A DNA stretch of 61,334 nt. It comes from Halobacteriales archaeon QH_7_65_31 (GTDB lineage: Archaea; Halobacteriota; Halobacteria; Halobacteriales; Haloarculaceae). Below, one piece after another: positions 1-8,846 of this stretch. Position numbers and translations under genes: made by a program. Location: contig PXQU01000015.1 in the NCBI GenBank assembly GCA_003021785.1, positions 1 to 61,334 of the forward strand, read 5' to 3'. The notes below the pieces were generated by a model that saw only the letters and a list, made by a program, of their open reading frames with translations, ran no database searches and was not told where the DNA came from. The first letter of the stretch is position 1. Every line of letters begins with the position of its first letter.

Positions 1-389
1 TCGAGCTTATCAGCGTCGAAGAGCAGCTTCGCCTCTATCGTCTCTGGATCGGGAGAGCTTACCCGGATGCTATGTGCTCGTAGACAGTGCTCGATAGCTG
101 TGATCTGGTCAGTCATCACATCTTCCTCTCCAAGAAGGGTGGTGGCTTCGTTGGCTGCCCATTCGTCGTGATCATCAATCTCTCCAACTCGTTCGAGTGG
201 CCGGCCAATATCGTGAAACCATGCTGCTGAAGCCAGAATCTCTTGATCAACACTGTCTGGATGCTGGTTCGCAAGCTGGAGCGAGACGTCACGTACTCGT
301 TTCGCGTGGAAAATATCGTGTGCGGGGAAGGCATCCTCATAGTACGGAAGCGAAAGTTCTCGCGAAAGGGGGCCTAATCTGGAGGGCAT
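1..389 (-). CDS. HD-domain phosphohydrolase, C-terminus cut by window edge
   Basis: The reading frame opens at an ATG at 389 and runs off the left end without a stop, giving 129 visible residues. An HD-superfamily metal site is readable: His28 in FHAKRV, the His59-Asp60 pair in WFHDIG, His101, and an FDADKL segment near 124-129. These match the spacing of small HD hydrolases of the YedJ type, which act as metal-dependent phosphohydrolases on unknown nucleotides or phosphoesters. There is no signal peptide or membrane segment. It is transcribed away from the ars operon, so it is probably unrelated. Family assignment is firm; the substrate is unknown. Confidence 0.8.
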   Translation of the reverse strand, partial: MPSRLGPLSRELSLPYYEDAFPAHDIFHAKRVRDVSLQLANQHPDSVDQEILASAAWFHDIGRPLERVGEIDDHDEWAANEATTLLGEEDVMTDQITAIEHCLRAHSIRVSSPDPETIEAKLLFDADKL

Positions 390-722
390 TACTTCAATAA
401 TTACTGACTGGCGCTTAGTGATTACGAGGTATACATACAAACTGAGCAGGTGGTTCATTCCCAATAGTCCTGAAATCAACCATCTTATGAACTGTCTCAT
501 GATACTCTGTCCTCGTTATATCCCAACTGTTCGCTTATCGTTATTCGACGGTGACGACGATGTCGATGGTTACAGCGACACTGCCGAGCGACTCACAGAC
601 ACCGACCGTTGTGCGTGCCAGATACGCCTTTATCGAGTTCGCCGCCACACTTCGATTGTAAGAACACTCAACTAAGATACTCTCCCCAATCTCTATTGCT
701 AAGATCGAGACTCATTACAGGG
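390..722. other. AT-richer intergenic region upstream of arsR
   Basis: These 333 bases are clearly less GC-rich than the rest of the window and hold no ORF with haloarchaeal codon use. An 85-codon frame at 418-675 is rich in Ile, Tyr and Cys and lacks acidic bias, so I do not call it. The region must contain divergent promoters for the HD gene and arsR, but I cannot identify a clear TATA/BRE or ArsR operator. Confidence 0.5.
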
Positions 723-1187
723 ATGAGTAGCTTCTCTACAGAGAATTCACCGGAACCCTTAATTGAGAAAATAATCAATCAAGCAGCGATGGCACAAGCG
801 ACGAATCGACTCCGACGCTATCTCGACGACGAACTCGGGGAGTGTCGCAGCGAGGACATCGAGCGACGGCTCGACGAACTCGACACCCTCCAAGCGGCGC
901 TCGGACAGCCACAGGTAGACGCCGAACTGGGCGTCGTCTCGGCGCTCGCCAACGAGACGCGATACACGCTCGTCCGCGTCCTCGTCGCCGCACGGGAGGA
1001 GCTCTGTGTCTGTGAACTGAATGCGGTCGTCGATGTGACAGAGAGCGGGCTCAGTCACGCGCTCTCGCAGCTCGTCGACGCGGGGCTGGTCGATGGCCGG
1101 AAAGATGGCCGGTGGAAGAAGTACCGTGCGACCAACCGCGCCGTCGCGCTCGTCACCGTGCTGGAGGGGAGCGTGAGCGATGCGTAA
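723..1187 (+). CDS. arsR: ArsR-family arsenic-responsive repressor
   Basis: This 154-residue winged-helix regulator heads the operon. It carries the ArsR metalloid site E-L-C-V-C-E-L, with Cys95 and Cys97 at the start of the recognition-helix region. It is followed by a DVTESGLSHALSQL recognition helix and a basic wing with GRKDGRWKKY. ArsR proteins sit on the operator until As(III) or Sb(III) binds the cysteines. The ATG at 723 is preferred over an upstream in-frame start at 609, because the conserved domain starts near residue 60 and the upstream sequence is AT-rich and non-coding in style. The end overlaps acr3 by 8 bases, implying translational coupling. An N-terminal helical extension of about 60 residues precedes the domain. 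Confidence 0.9.
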   Translation: MSSFSTENSPEPLIEKIINQAAMAQATNRLRRYLDDELGECRSEDIERRLDELDTLQAALGQPQVDAELGVVSALANETRYTLVRVLVAAREELCVCELNAVVDVTESGLSHALSQLVDAGLVDGRKDGRWKKYRATNRAVALVTVLEGSVSDA

Positions 1188-2343
1188 CGCCGACGCGCAC
1201 GACCACGGCCCGAACTGCGACTGTGAGAGCTGTGGTGACCCGCGCTCGATGGACTTCCTCGACAAGTATCTCACCGTCTGGATCTTCGGCGCGATGGCAA
1301 TCGGTGTCGGACTCGGCTTCGCCGCGCCGTCGGTGACCCAGCCGATTCAGGACCTCCGTCTCGTCGAGCTTGGTCTCATCCTGATGATGTATCCGCCGCT
1401 GGCGAAGGCCGACTACTCGCAGCTCCGAGCCGTGTTCAGCAACTGGCGGGTACTCGGACTGAGTCTCGTCCAGAACTGGTTAATCGGCCCGACGCTGATG
1501 TTCGGGCTCGCGGTCGTCTTCTTCAGCGGGCTCGTTCCCGGCCTCCCGTCACGTCCGGAGTACTTCCTCGGACTGGTGTTCATCGGGATGGCCCGGTGTA
1601 TCGCGATGGTGTTGGTCTGGAACGAACTCGCCGACGGATCGACGGAGTACGTGACGGGGCTGGTCGCGTTCAACAGCCTCTTTCAGATCATCACCTACGG
1701 GGTGTACGTCTGGTTCTTCGCGCTGTTTCTCCCGCCGCTGCTCGGGATGGAGTCGCTGGTCGCCGGCATCACGGCCTTCGATGTCACGCCGATACAGGTG
1801 TTCGAGGCGATCGTGGTCTTCCTCGGGATACCGTTCGCTGGCGGCTTCCTGACGCGGTACGTCGGAACCCGCGTGAAAAGCGAGGCTTGGTACGACGACG
1901 AGTTCGTCCCGAAGATCGATCCGCTGACGCTCGTCGCGCTCCTGTTCACCGTGGTCGTGATGTTCGCCACGCAGGGGGCGACCATCGTCGCCTCGCCGGG
2001 CGACGTTCTGTTGATCGCCGTGCCGCTGACCATCTACTTCGTCGTGATGTTCCTCGTGAGCTTCGGGATGGGCCGCGGTATCGGCGCGGACTACTCGACG
2101 ACGACCGCTATCGGCTTCACGGCTGCCTCGAATAACTTCGAGCTCGCGATCGCCGTCGCGGTCGCCGTCTTCGGCGTCGGCTCCGGAGTCGCCTTCGCGA
2201 CCGTCGTCGGCCCGCTCATCGAAGTGCCGGTGCTCCTCGCGCTGGTCAACGTCGCCCTCTACTTCCAGCAGCGGTTCGACTGGGGAGACTTCGACACCGG
2301 GAGCCTCGATACGTCGGCGTCTGATCCGACGACCGACGACTGA
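1180..2343 (+). CDS. acr3: ACR3-type arsenite efflux permease
   Basis: This 387-residue membrane protein has about ten hydrophobic segments. It contains the ACR3 signature ARCIAMVLVWNELADG, with the transport cysteine at Cys140, and a late ASNNFELAIA helix with the conserved Glu. ACR3 carriers export As(OH)3, driven by the proton gradient. Before the first membrane segment there is an unusual soluble tail with His7, His9, Cys13, Cys15 and Cys18, which looks like a metalloid-binding patch. The gene overlaps arsR by 8 bases and is 13 bases from arsC, so the three form one operon. Confidence 0.93.
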   Translation: MRNADAHDHGPNCDCESCGDPRSMDFLDKYLTVWIFGAMAIGVGLGFAAPSVTQPIQDLRLVELGLILMMYPPLAKADYSQLRAVFSNWRVLGLSLVQNWLIGPTLMFGLAVVFFSGLVPGLPSRPEYFLGLVFIGMARCIAMVLVWNELADGSTEYVTGLVAFNSLFQIITYGVYVWFFALFLPPLLGMESLVAGITAFDVTPIQVFEAIVVFLGIPFAGGFLTRYVGTRVKSEAWYDDEFVPKIDPLTLVALLFTVVVMFATQGATIVASPGDVLLIAVPLTIYFVVMFLVSFGMGRGIGADYSTTTAIGFTAASNNFELAIAVAVAVFGVGSGVAFATVVGPLIEVPVLLALVNVALYFQQRFDWGDFDTGSLDTSASDPTTDD

Positions 2344-2356
2344 CACCACCAGACAG

Positions 2357-2803
2357 ATGTCTACTGACACCGACTCGGCTGCCTCGATTCGTATCGCCTT
2401 CGTGTGCGTGCAGAACGCCGGTCGGTCACAGATGTCCGCGGCGTTCGCGGAACGCGAACGCGAGCGTCGCGGTCTCGATGACCGCGTCGAGATCCTGACC
2501 GGCGGGACGAGTCCGGCCGATCAGGTCCACGACGAGGTGATCGACGCCATGGAGGGGGTCGGATTCGATCTCTCCGACAGGACGCCACGAGCGCTCACGC
2601 CCGAGGAGCTCCGCTCGTGCGACTACGTCGCGACGATGGGCTGTTCGACCCTCGACGTTGGAGCGGTCGGCGACGACGTCGATCTCCGCGACTGGGCGCT
2701 CGACGATCCCGACGGACGGGAGCCGGACCGGGTGCGCGAGATTCGCGACGAAATCGAGGGGCGTGTGACGGCTCTCTTCGACGAGATCAGTCGCTCGAAG
2801 TAG
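2357..2803 (+). CDS. arsC: Arsenate reductase, LMW-phosphatase fold
   Basis: This is a 148-residue protein of the low-molecular-weight tyrosine phosphatase fold. The P-loop is C-V-Q-N-A-G-R-S with nucleophile Cys17. The general-acid loop is DWALDDP. Two further cysteines (Cys88 and Cys96) sit roughly where the S. aureus pI258-type ArsC keeps its redox relay cysteines, suggesting thioredoxin- or glutaredoxin-type recycling. It would reduce As(V) to As(III) for Acr3 export. It is the last gene of arsR-acr3-arsC and is followed by a hairpin terminator. A plain protein phosphatase role is possible but unlikely in this operon. Confidence 0.85.
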   Translation: MSTDTDSAASIRIAFVCVQNAGRSQMSAAFAERERERRGLDDRVEILTGGTSPADQVHDEVIDAMEGVGFDLSDRTPRALTPEELRSCDYVATMGCSTLDVGAVGDDVDLRDWALDDPDGREPDRVREIRDEIEGRVTALFDEISRSK

Positions 2804-2858
2804 TCCGTACTGAATCCGCTGCTCCCGTGACGGCTCCGCTTATCCCTCGGTCGTTTCC

Positions 2859-2881
2859 GCTGTGTCGTGCACAGACACAGC
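2859..2881. terminator. Hairpin between convergent arsC and MFS gene
   Basis: A perfect 8-bp inverted repeat (GCTGTGTC and GACACAGC) with a 7-base loop lies between two converging genes, where it could stop transcription from both sides. No long T tract follows, so termination is inferred from position and structure only. Confidence 0.5.
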
Positions 2882-2902
2882 CGAGACGACGAACCGGCGA
2901 CC

Positions 2903-4267
2903 TCAGCGGTAGGCCGTGAACTCCTCGCCGAACAGCAGGAAGTAGCCCGTTCCGACGACGCCGATGACTGCCGCGATGGTGAACGCGATCTCGGGACTGA
3001 CGAACTCCCACAGATAGCCGCCGAGGGCGGCACTCGGAATGACGACGGTGTTTCGCAGGAGATAGTACGTACCGGTGACCCGCCCGCCGTCGCCCTGTTC
3101 GGCGGGCCCGACGATCAGTGCCTTGTGAGAGGGTAGCCCCGCGAACCGCAACCCGGAGAACGCGAAGACGAGGACCATCGCCCACTGGAGCGGCACGATC
3201 GGGGCGAGGACCGCCGGCCCGCCGATGAGGACGACCGGGAACAGCGCGTAGACGGCGAATCCGACCGCGACGACGGGCTTGAGACCGATCCGCTCGGCGA
3301 GCTTCGCCGCCGGCGCCATCGAGAGGAGAGCGATCAGCATCTCGACGCCGAGCAGATAGCCGAAGAACGCCTCCGGCGAGAGATCGACCGCGTACGAGAG
3401 ACCGGCCAGCGAAATAGTCGTCTCGAAGCCGACCTGATACAACTGGGTGATCACCAGCACGAAGAAGACGTACACCATCCCGTTGGCGAACCGGACGAGC
3501 GTGTCGCCGATCAGGAGCGGGCGAAGCGGATCGGGCATCTCCCGCAGATCGCGCTTGATCTGCTCGATCCCCTCGAAGGAATCACCGAGGGAGTCCTCGC
3601 CGGCGTCGTAGAGGAGATGCTGGGCGACGGTCCCGACGATCCCGAACCCCACAGCGACGGCGAGGACGTACTGGAAGCTCACCGTGAAGCTCGACTGGAG
3701 GTCGATGAGGACGGCCGCGAGCACCGGTCCGACGAGAAAGGCTGTCCGGCGGAACGTCTCCGTGCTGGCGAAGCCGGCGGCCAGCCGCGAGGGGTCGGTC
3801 GCTTGCTTGACGACCGCGAACGTCGCCCCCAGTCCGAACGACTTCCACCCCTGTGCGAGCAGCAGCCCGACGAAGATCCACACCCACGGCTGGATCGTCA
3901 CGCCGGCGACGGTGATCACGCCGAGACTCGGCGCGACTAACCAGACTCCGAAGCCGAGCGTCGAGATCAGTCCGAACAGCGTGAGCGCGTACCGCGAGCC
4001 GATCCGATCGGAGATCGCACCGCCCGGATACGGAAACACGGCCGAGATGACGTTCCCGACGGTCCCGAACAGCCCGACCACGAACCCCGAGGCGCCGAGC
4101 GCGACGATGTACTCCGGGAGGAACCGGCTCGTCATCTGGAAGCCGAGACTGAACGCGAACATCGCCAGCGACAACACCAGTACGTCACGCTGCAGCGCGA
4201 AGAACTGCCGAACGGTGTCCAGTGGACTCGTGTTCTCGACGTCGACGGAGATCTGTTCCTCGCTCAT
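2903..4267 (-). CDS. MFS transporter
   Basis: This 454-residue protein has about twelve hydrophobic helices and the MFS cytoplasmic loop pattern GGAISDRIGSR between helices 2 and 3. An acidic soluble N-terminus of about 20 residues precedes the first helix. Substrate cannot be read from sequence. It converges on the ars operon but is on the other strand, so a link to arsenic is not implied. The ATG start at 4267 is the only sensible one before the first helix. Confidence 0.85.
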   Translation of the reverse strand: MSEEQISVDVENTSPLDTVRQFFALQRDVLVLSLAMFAFSLGFQMTSRFLPEYIVALGASGFVVGLFGTVGNVISAVFPYPGGAISDRIGSRYALTLFGLISTLGFGVWLVAPSLGVITVAGVTIQPWVWIFVGLLLAQGWKSFGLGATFAVVKQATDPSRLAAGFASTETFRRTAFLVGPVLAAVLIDLQSSFTVSFQYVLAVAVGFGIVGTVAQHLLYDAGEDSLGDSFEGIEQIKRDLREMPDPLRPLLIGDTLVRFANGMVYVFFVLVITQLYQVGFETTISLAGLSYAVDLSPEAFFGYLLGVEMLIALLSMAPAAKLAERIGLKPVVAVGFAVYALFPVVLIGGPAVLAPIVPLQWAMVLVFAFSGLRFAGLPSHKALIVGPAEQGDGGRVTGTYYLLRNTVVIPSAALGGYLWEFVSPEIAFTIAAVIGVVGTGYFLLFGEEFTAYR

Positions 4268-4473
4268 CGATCGTTACGACGCCGGGCTACTGGTTCGCGT
4301 GCGCTGTCTCAGTGTGAACGTCTGGTCCGCGTGCTACCGTCTGCTGTTCGGATAGCCCACCCGGCCATGATACTCACAGGGTGAACGCCCCGGCATATAT
4401 AGGTTCAGACGGAGAGCGGATGGACAGTTCGCAGCCCCGTCGGCCACGACTGCTGCTATCGCCCTCGGGTGTG

Positions 4474-5214
4474 TCACATACCGAATAGCTTCAGGGAGTC
4501 CTTGTCGAACGAGGACTTCGAGAACAGGGAGACGACGTCTCCCGGCTGGACGACGGTACTTCCCTTCGGTGTGAGCACGTCCCCGCCCCGTTCGATGCCG
4601 ACGACGAGCACCTCATCGGCGAGCAAGCCCTCGTCGACAGCCGCTTCGATCGTCATACCCGCTATCTTGGCGTCTTCCGAGACGGTGAACTCGACGACCT
4701 CGGCGTCTCCGGCGAGACTCATGAAGTCCGTCAGCGACGGTCCCTTCGGTACGCTCTCCGGCCCGAACGGAGCGTACGGAGCGCGGTACTCGTCTTCGAT
4801 CACGCTCTCGTCGTCGATCTCCAACCCGAGATCCGAGAGCTTGTGTGCGATCTGCGTGATCTCGTCGGTGTCAGCACCGACGGCGGTGATCACCAGGTTC
4901 GAAGAGCCTGCCATCAGCTCCCTCGCAGTTAACACGCCGCGGATCTCCATCACGGACTGCGCGAGCCGCTTGCGGTCCGGAATGGCCGCCGTACACATAA
5001 ACTGATACTTCACGTACGACTCGATCGATTTGTAATCGATATCCGCGAGATAGCCGCGGAGCGTCCCCTGCGCTTCGAGCTGCTCGATCCGGTTCCGGAT
5101 CGTCGCCGAGGTTACGTCGGTCTCGGCGGCGATATCTGATGTCGTCGTGTTCCGAGCGTCTACCGATAGATAGTAGAGAATGCGCTTGTCGATCTCGTCG
5201 ATGCGATTAGCCAC
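4474..5214 (-). CDS. Lrp/AsnC-type regulator fused to RCK_C (TrkA-C) domain
   Basis: The 246-residue protein starts with an AsnC-type HTH (about residues 3-60: IDEIDKRILYYLS, TSDIAAETDVTSATIRNRI). It continues with an effector-like region and ends in an RCK_C domain (from about residue 170: VVEFTVSEDAKIAGMTI, and a DVVSLFSKSS strand). RCK_C domains of K+ channels and Trk complexes bind small ligands such as nucleotides, so this is likely a transcription factor sensing the same signal as the adjacent Trk system. I chose GTG at 5214, directly before the HTH. The longer frame to 5523 adds about 100 residues with no domain. It is divergent from trkA, ideally placed to control it. Confidence 0.85.
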   Translation of the reverse strand: MANRIDEIDKRILYYLSVDARNTTTSDIAAETDVTSATIRNRIEQLEAQGTLRGYLADIDYKSIESYVKYQFMCTAAIPDRKRLAQSVMEIRGVLTARELMAGSSNLVITAVGADTDEITQIAHKLSDLGLEIDDESVIEDEYRAPYAPFGPESVPKGPSLTDFMSLAGDAEVVEFTVSEDAKIAGMTIEAAVDEGLLADEVLVVGIERGGDVLTPKGSTVVQPGDVVSLFSKSSFDKDSLKLFGM

Positions 5215-5722
5215 ACGAGAGCTACGATTAGCGGTAGTAAAGTGTCTTTCCTGTCGTCTGCGCGGTCGTGAGACGATCCTGTTCGATCGGCTCGATGGGT
5301 CGTACGGCTGTCCGCTCAGTGGTGTACAGCGGTGGAACTGCATGGGCGTTGACTGGTGGGTCTGCTTACAGCCCATTGCCTCCGGGTGGACGGTGGAATT
5401 TCGCTCTGGCAAAATTCGCGGGAGAAATATTTCCCCAGAGCGAAACGGATACCCAATGTTTATGACTGAGACAAGCTCACGGTAGGGTACTCCGACTACA
5501 CACGAACCTTCGGGACAGTCCACAGAACACCCGGTAGGCGGCGGAATTCACCCGTGAGCGAACCGCGGAAAAATCAACATCTCATGAGTTCATTACAGAC
5601 CGATACACCGGAAGCGGTTCTTCCAGTCGGTGTTACTCCGACGCCGATCCGCCCGGGGCGCGAAGCGAGTCAAATGCGTTGGGATCGGTTACCGAGCTAA
5701 CTTAGATAGATCAACACTACAC
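5215..5722. promoter_or_regulatory. Divergent control region with 11-bp inverted repeat
   Basis: This 508-base region between the Lrp/RCK_C regulator and trkA holds no convincing gene. At 5399-5409 and 5435-5445 there is a perfect 11-bp inverted repeat (TTTCGCTCTGG / CCAGAGCGAAA) separated by 25 bases that include an AT-rich core (GAAATATTTCC). This arrangement fits either a long operator bracketing a promoter or a stem in RNA. A possible weak TATA element (CTTAGATA) lies about 20 bases before the trkA ATG. Confidence 0.45.
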
Positions 5723-6409
5723 ATGTATATCATCATCGTTGGAGCAGGCGACATCGGCACACCGCTGATCGACATCGCGACTCGATCCGGAAACGAAGTC
5801 GTCGTCATCGAACGAGACACGCGAAAGGCCGACGAGATCGCCAGCGGCTACGACTGTCTGGTTCTCGACGCGGACGCGACTGTCAAAGCGACGCTGGACG
5901 ATGCCGGCGCCGACCGGGCCGACGCGATCATCTCGACGACCGATCAGGACGCGACGAACGTCATGGTCTGTCTGCTCGCGACGGAGTTCGACGTTCCGGG
6001 GATCACGTCGGTCGTCCACAACGCAGAGCATATGAACCTCTTCCGTCAGATCGGCGTGAATACGATCGAGAACCCACAGCAGCTCATCGCGGGCTATCTG
6101 TACCGGGCGGTCTCCAGACCCGCGATCGTCGACTACATGGAGGTCGGCGACGAGGCGGAGGTCTTCGAGATCACGGTGACCGACGACGCCCCGATCGCCG
6201 GCACGACGCTCACGGAAGCCGGTGATGCAGACCTACTTCCGGACGACGCTCTGATCGTCGCTATCGAGCGCGAGAGCCGTACCAAACCGCTGACGCCTCG
6301 CGGGGACACCCGGATCGAGGCGAACGATCTGTTGACCGTCTACTCCGCGACCGGCGCGGAGCCGGGCGTCACGGAGATCTTCGGTCATCACGGAGAGCAG
6401 CCGGCGTAA
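5723..6409 (+). CDS. trkA: TrkA, NAD-binding K+ uptake regulatory subunit (copy 1)
   Basis: This 228-residue cytoplasmic protein has a Rossmann RCK_N domain (IIVGAGDIGTPL glycine loop at residues 5-15, acidic end of strand 2 at VIERD). An RCK_C domain follows from about residue 145 (VFEITVTDDAPIAGTTL). TrkA rings bind NAD(H)/ATP and gate TrkH. The ATG at 5723 is chosen because the first beta strand follows at once; longer frames add unconserved sequence. It is 25 bases upstream of trkH, so the two are probably co-transcribed. Confidence 0.92.
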   Translation: MYIIIVGAGDIGTPLIDIATRSGNEVVVIERDTRKADEIASGYDCLVLDADATVKATLDDAGADRADAIISTTDQDATNVMVCLLATEFDVPGITSVVHNAEHMNLFRQIGVNTIENPQQLIAGYLYRAVSRPAIVDYMEVGDEAEVFEITVTDDAPIAGTTLTEAGDADLLPDDALIVAIERESRTKPLTPRGDTRIEANDLLTVYSATGAEPGVTEIFGHHGEQPA

Positions 6410-6434
6410 CCGAGAATCAGATACAGTTCCCAAT

Positions 6435-8060
6435 ATGTCTACGTTATCCACTGGTCGACTCGACGCTGTGACGGCTTCGAAGACGATCGTGAGAGATGTC
6501 GGTGCGCTTCAGGTGCTCGTCGGCGGGCTGATGCTCGTCCCGGTGCTCGTCTCCTTGGCGTATCAGGAATGGTACAGTGCGCTGTCGTTTCTGACTGCGG
6601 CGGGGATCACGGCGTTTGCCGGCGGGGCCGCGTACAAGCTGTGTGAGGACGCGCCCGAGCCGAAGCGTCACCACGCGATGATCGTCGCCGCGCTCGGATG
6701 GTTCGCCACGGCGGCGTTCGGCGCTCTCCCGTTCATCATCGGCGCGCACGTCACGCCGCCGGCAGTGCTCGAATCGTTCGTGCCGGCGGGCGCGAGCTAT
6801 CAGTCGAGTCTACTCAACTTCAAGAACCCCCTGCACGCCCTCTTCGAGAGCATGAGCGGCTACACGACGACCGGGCTGACGATGAGCGTCCACGAGCCGT
6901 CCGTCGGACACGGGTTCCTCTGGTATCGCTCCCAGATGCAGTGGATCGGGGGAGCGGGGATGATCGTCCTGTCGCTCGCGATCCTCCGACAGCCACGCGG
7001 CACGGCGGGGCTCTCGCTGTACCAGTCGGAGGCACGGAGCGAGCAGCTACGACCGAGTATCGCGGGGACCGCCCGCGCGATCTGGAAGATATACGTCGGC
7101 ATCACCGCACTGGTCGCCGTCTACCTCGCGGCCGCGACGTTCCTCGTACAGCCGGGCTACGGGATCGAGAACACCCTGTTCGACGCGATCAACCACGCGA
7201 TGACCGGACAGTCCACCGGCGGGTTCAGTACGCTGGACGACTCCATCGCCGGCTACGGCTCCTACGCGATGGAGGTCGTCCACATCCCGGCGATGATCAC
7301 GGGTGCGATCTCGCTCCCGGTCTACTACGGCGTCCTCTCCGAACGAGATCTCCGTGCGTTCACCCGGGATTCGCAGGTCAGAGTCCTGTTCGGCATGTTC
7401 GCCGTCGGTGTGATCGGTCTGACGGCGTTTCTCGCACGGTGGGTCGGCGTTCCGTACAACGGCGATCCCGTGGGGTATCTCGGACGCGTCGCGACGAGTC
7501 AGGCGTTCCGTGACGGGCTGTTCCAGTTCATCAGCGCACAGACGACGACCGGCTGGCAGACGTCGGCGATTGGCGACTGGAACAGCGGCGCTGTCATGTT
7601 CATCGTCCTCGGTGCGATGCTCATCGGCGGGGCTGCCGGCGCGACCGTCGGCGGGATCAAGATCATTCGCGGCTACGTCATCGGCCGCGGAATCAGCTGG
7701 GAGGTCACCCGCGTCTTCCTCCCAGAACACGCCGTCGACGACCTCCGAATCGGCGGCGAGACCTCCAGCGCAGACGAGGCCAACGACGAGATCCGCGCTG
7801 TGGCGACCTTCGCGTTCACGTATCTCATCCTGTTGGCGCTCTCGCTGTTCGTCCTCCTCGCGGTCTTACCCGGTGAGTTCACCCTCGCAGACGCGATCTT
7901 CGAGGTGGCGACCGCACAGGGGACCGTCGGGCTCTCTTCGGGCATTACCGGCCCGAGCATGTCGGTCGTTGGAGAGGCTCTGTTCATCTTCCAGATGTGG
8001 GTGGGCCGTCTCGAAATCATCCCCGTGTTGGTGCTGCTACGCAGCATCTTCAGGCGGTGA
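6435..8060 (+). CDS. trkH: TrkH-family K+ transporter, membrane subunit (copy 1)
   Basis: This 541-residue protein shows the four pore-loop repeats of the SKT superfamily, each with its filter Gly: SMSGYTTTGL, AMTGQSTGGF, SAQTTTGWQT and ATAQGTVGLS. It forms the K+ conducting pore, gated by TrkA. In a salt-in halophile this is a main route for the molar internal K+. It lies between two trkA genes in an apparent operon. An N-terminal segment of about 25 residues precedes the first helix. Confidence 0.93.
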   Translation: MSTLSTGRLDAVTASKTIVRDVGALQVLVGGLMLVPVLVSLAYQEWYSALSFLTAAGITAFAGGAAYKLCEDAPEPKRHHAMIVAALGWFATAAFGALPFIIGAHVTPPAVLESFVPAGASYQSSLLNFKNPLHALFESMSGYTTTGLTMSVHEPSVGHGFLWYRSQMQWIGGAGMIVLSLAILRQPRGTAGLSLYQSEARSEQLRPSIAGTARAIWKIYVGITALVAVYLAAATFLVQPGYGIENTLFDAINHAMTGQSTGGFSTLDDSIAGYGSYAMEVVHIPAMITGAISLPVYYGVLSERDLRAFTRDSQVRVLFGMFAVGVIGLTAFLARWVGVPYNGDPVGYLGRVATSQAFRDGLFQFISAQTTTGWQTSAIGDWNSGAVMFIVLGAMLIGGAAGATVGGIKIIRGYVIGRGISWEVTRVFLPEHAVDDLRIGGETSSADEANDEIRAVATFAFTYLILLALSLFVLLAVLPGEFTLADAIFEVATAQGTVGLSSGITGPSMSVVGEALFIFQMWVGRLEIIPVLVLLRSIFRR

Positions 8061-8178
8061 TCCGCGTGCACGACCCGACTGCCGCCAGCACGCCCGTGCT
8101 CGACGTTCCCGGGCCGCCTCCGGTCACCCGATCAACTCGTACCGTCTCACAACCACCAGCCGTTCCACACAACCACAA

Positions 8179-8844
8179 ATGTACATCGTTGTCGTCGGCG
8201 CAGGTCGTACCGGAAGCAAAGTCATCGAGCTCGCGACACAGGACGAGCACGAGGTCGTCGTCGTCGAGCAGGAGCAGGAGCTGGCCGAGCGGGCGAGCGC
8301 GACCTACGACTGCATGGTCATCAACGCAGACGCGGCCTCCAAGGAGATCATGCTCGAAGCGGGGATACAGGAGGCAGACGCGCTGATCTCCACCGCAGCG
8401 AGCGATTCGGTGAACCTCATGATTCAGATGCTCGGGAAGCAGTACGGCGTCGAGACGCTCGTCAGCTCGATCAACGAGCCGCAACACATGGAGCTGTTCG
8501 GTGATCTGGGCGTGAACATCGTCGAAAGTCCACACGAGCTCAACGGACAGTATCTCTACCAGGCCGTTCAACGCCCCGCTATCCAGGACTTCATGCGGGT
8601 CGGCGGCGGGGGAGAGATCTTCGAGCTGACGGTCGACGAGGGCGCGCCGATCGCCGGACTCAGCCTGACCGACGCCGACGCCGACGGGCTCCTCCCCGAG
8701 GAGACGGTGATCGTGGCGATCGTTCGCGACGACGAGCTGTACATACCGCGCGGGGAGTCCGCTATCCGAGCAGGTGACACGGTGACGATCTTCGCGAAAG
8801 ACGGAGCCAGCGATCGTATCACGGACACGTTCACGGGGAACTGA
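8179..8844 (+). CDS. trkA: TrkA, K+ uptake regulatory subunit (copy 2)
   Basis: This is a second 221-residue RCK_N plus RCK_C protein, clearly homologous to the one at 5723 (VVVGAGRTGSKV loop, VVVEQEQ at the end of strand 2, FELTVDEGAPIAGLSL in the C-domain). The ATG at 8179 is placed directly before the first strand; the 118 bases from trkH are otherwise non-coding. It ends 2 bases before the usp start. Having two TrkA paralogues may allow hetero-rings or separate control of the two TrkH pores. Confidence 0.9.
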   Translation: MYIVVVGAGRTGSKVIELATQDEHEVVVVEQEQELAERASATYDCMVINADAASKEIMLEAGIQEADALISTAASDSVNLMIQMLGKQYGVETLVSSINEPQHMELFGDLGVNIVESPHELNGQYLYQAVQRPAIQDFMRVGGGGEIFELTVDEGAPIAGLSLTDADADGLLPEETVIVAIVRDDELYIPRGESAIRAGDTVTIFAKDGASDRITDTFTGN

Positions 8845-8846
8845 TC

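Noticed and set aside
418..675. 85-codon frame upstream of arsR
   Set aside because: Codon use and amino-acid composition (Ile, Tyr, Cys, Arg) are not haloarchaeal, no domain, AT-rich intergenic DNA.
2787..4355. Frames antisense to the MFS gene
   Set aside because: Arg/His-rich shadows without any membrane or domain pattern.
5215..5523. 100-residue N-terminal extension of the Lrp/RCK_C regulator
   Set aside because: The extension is Cys/Arg-rich, unlike halophilic proteins, and would swallow the divergent promoter region.
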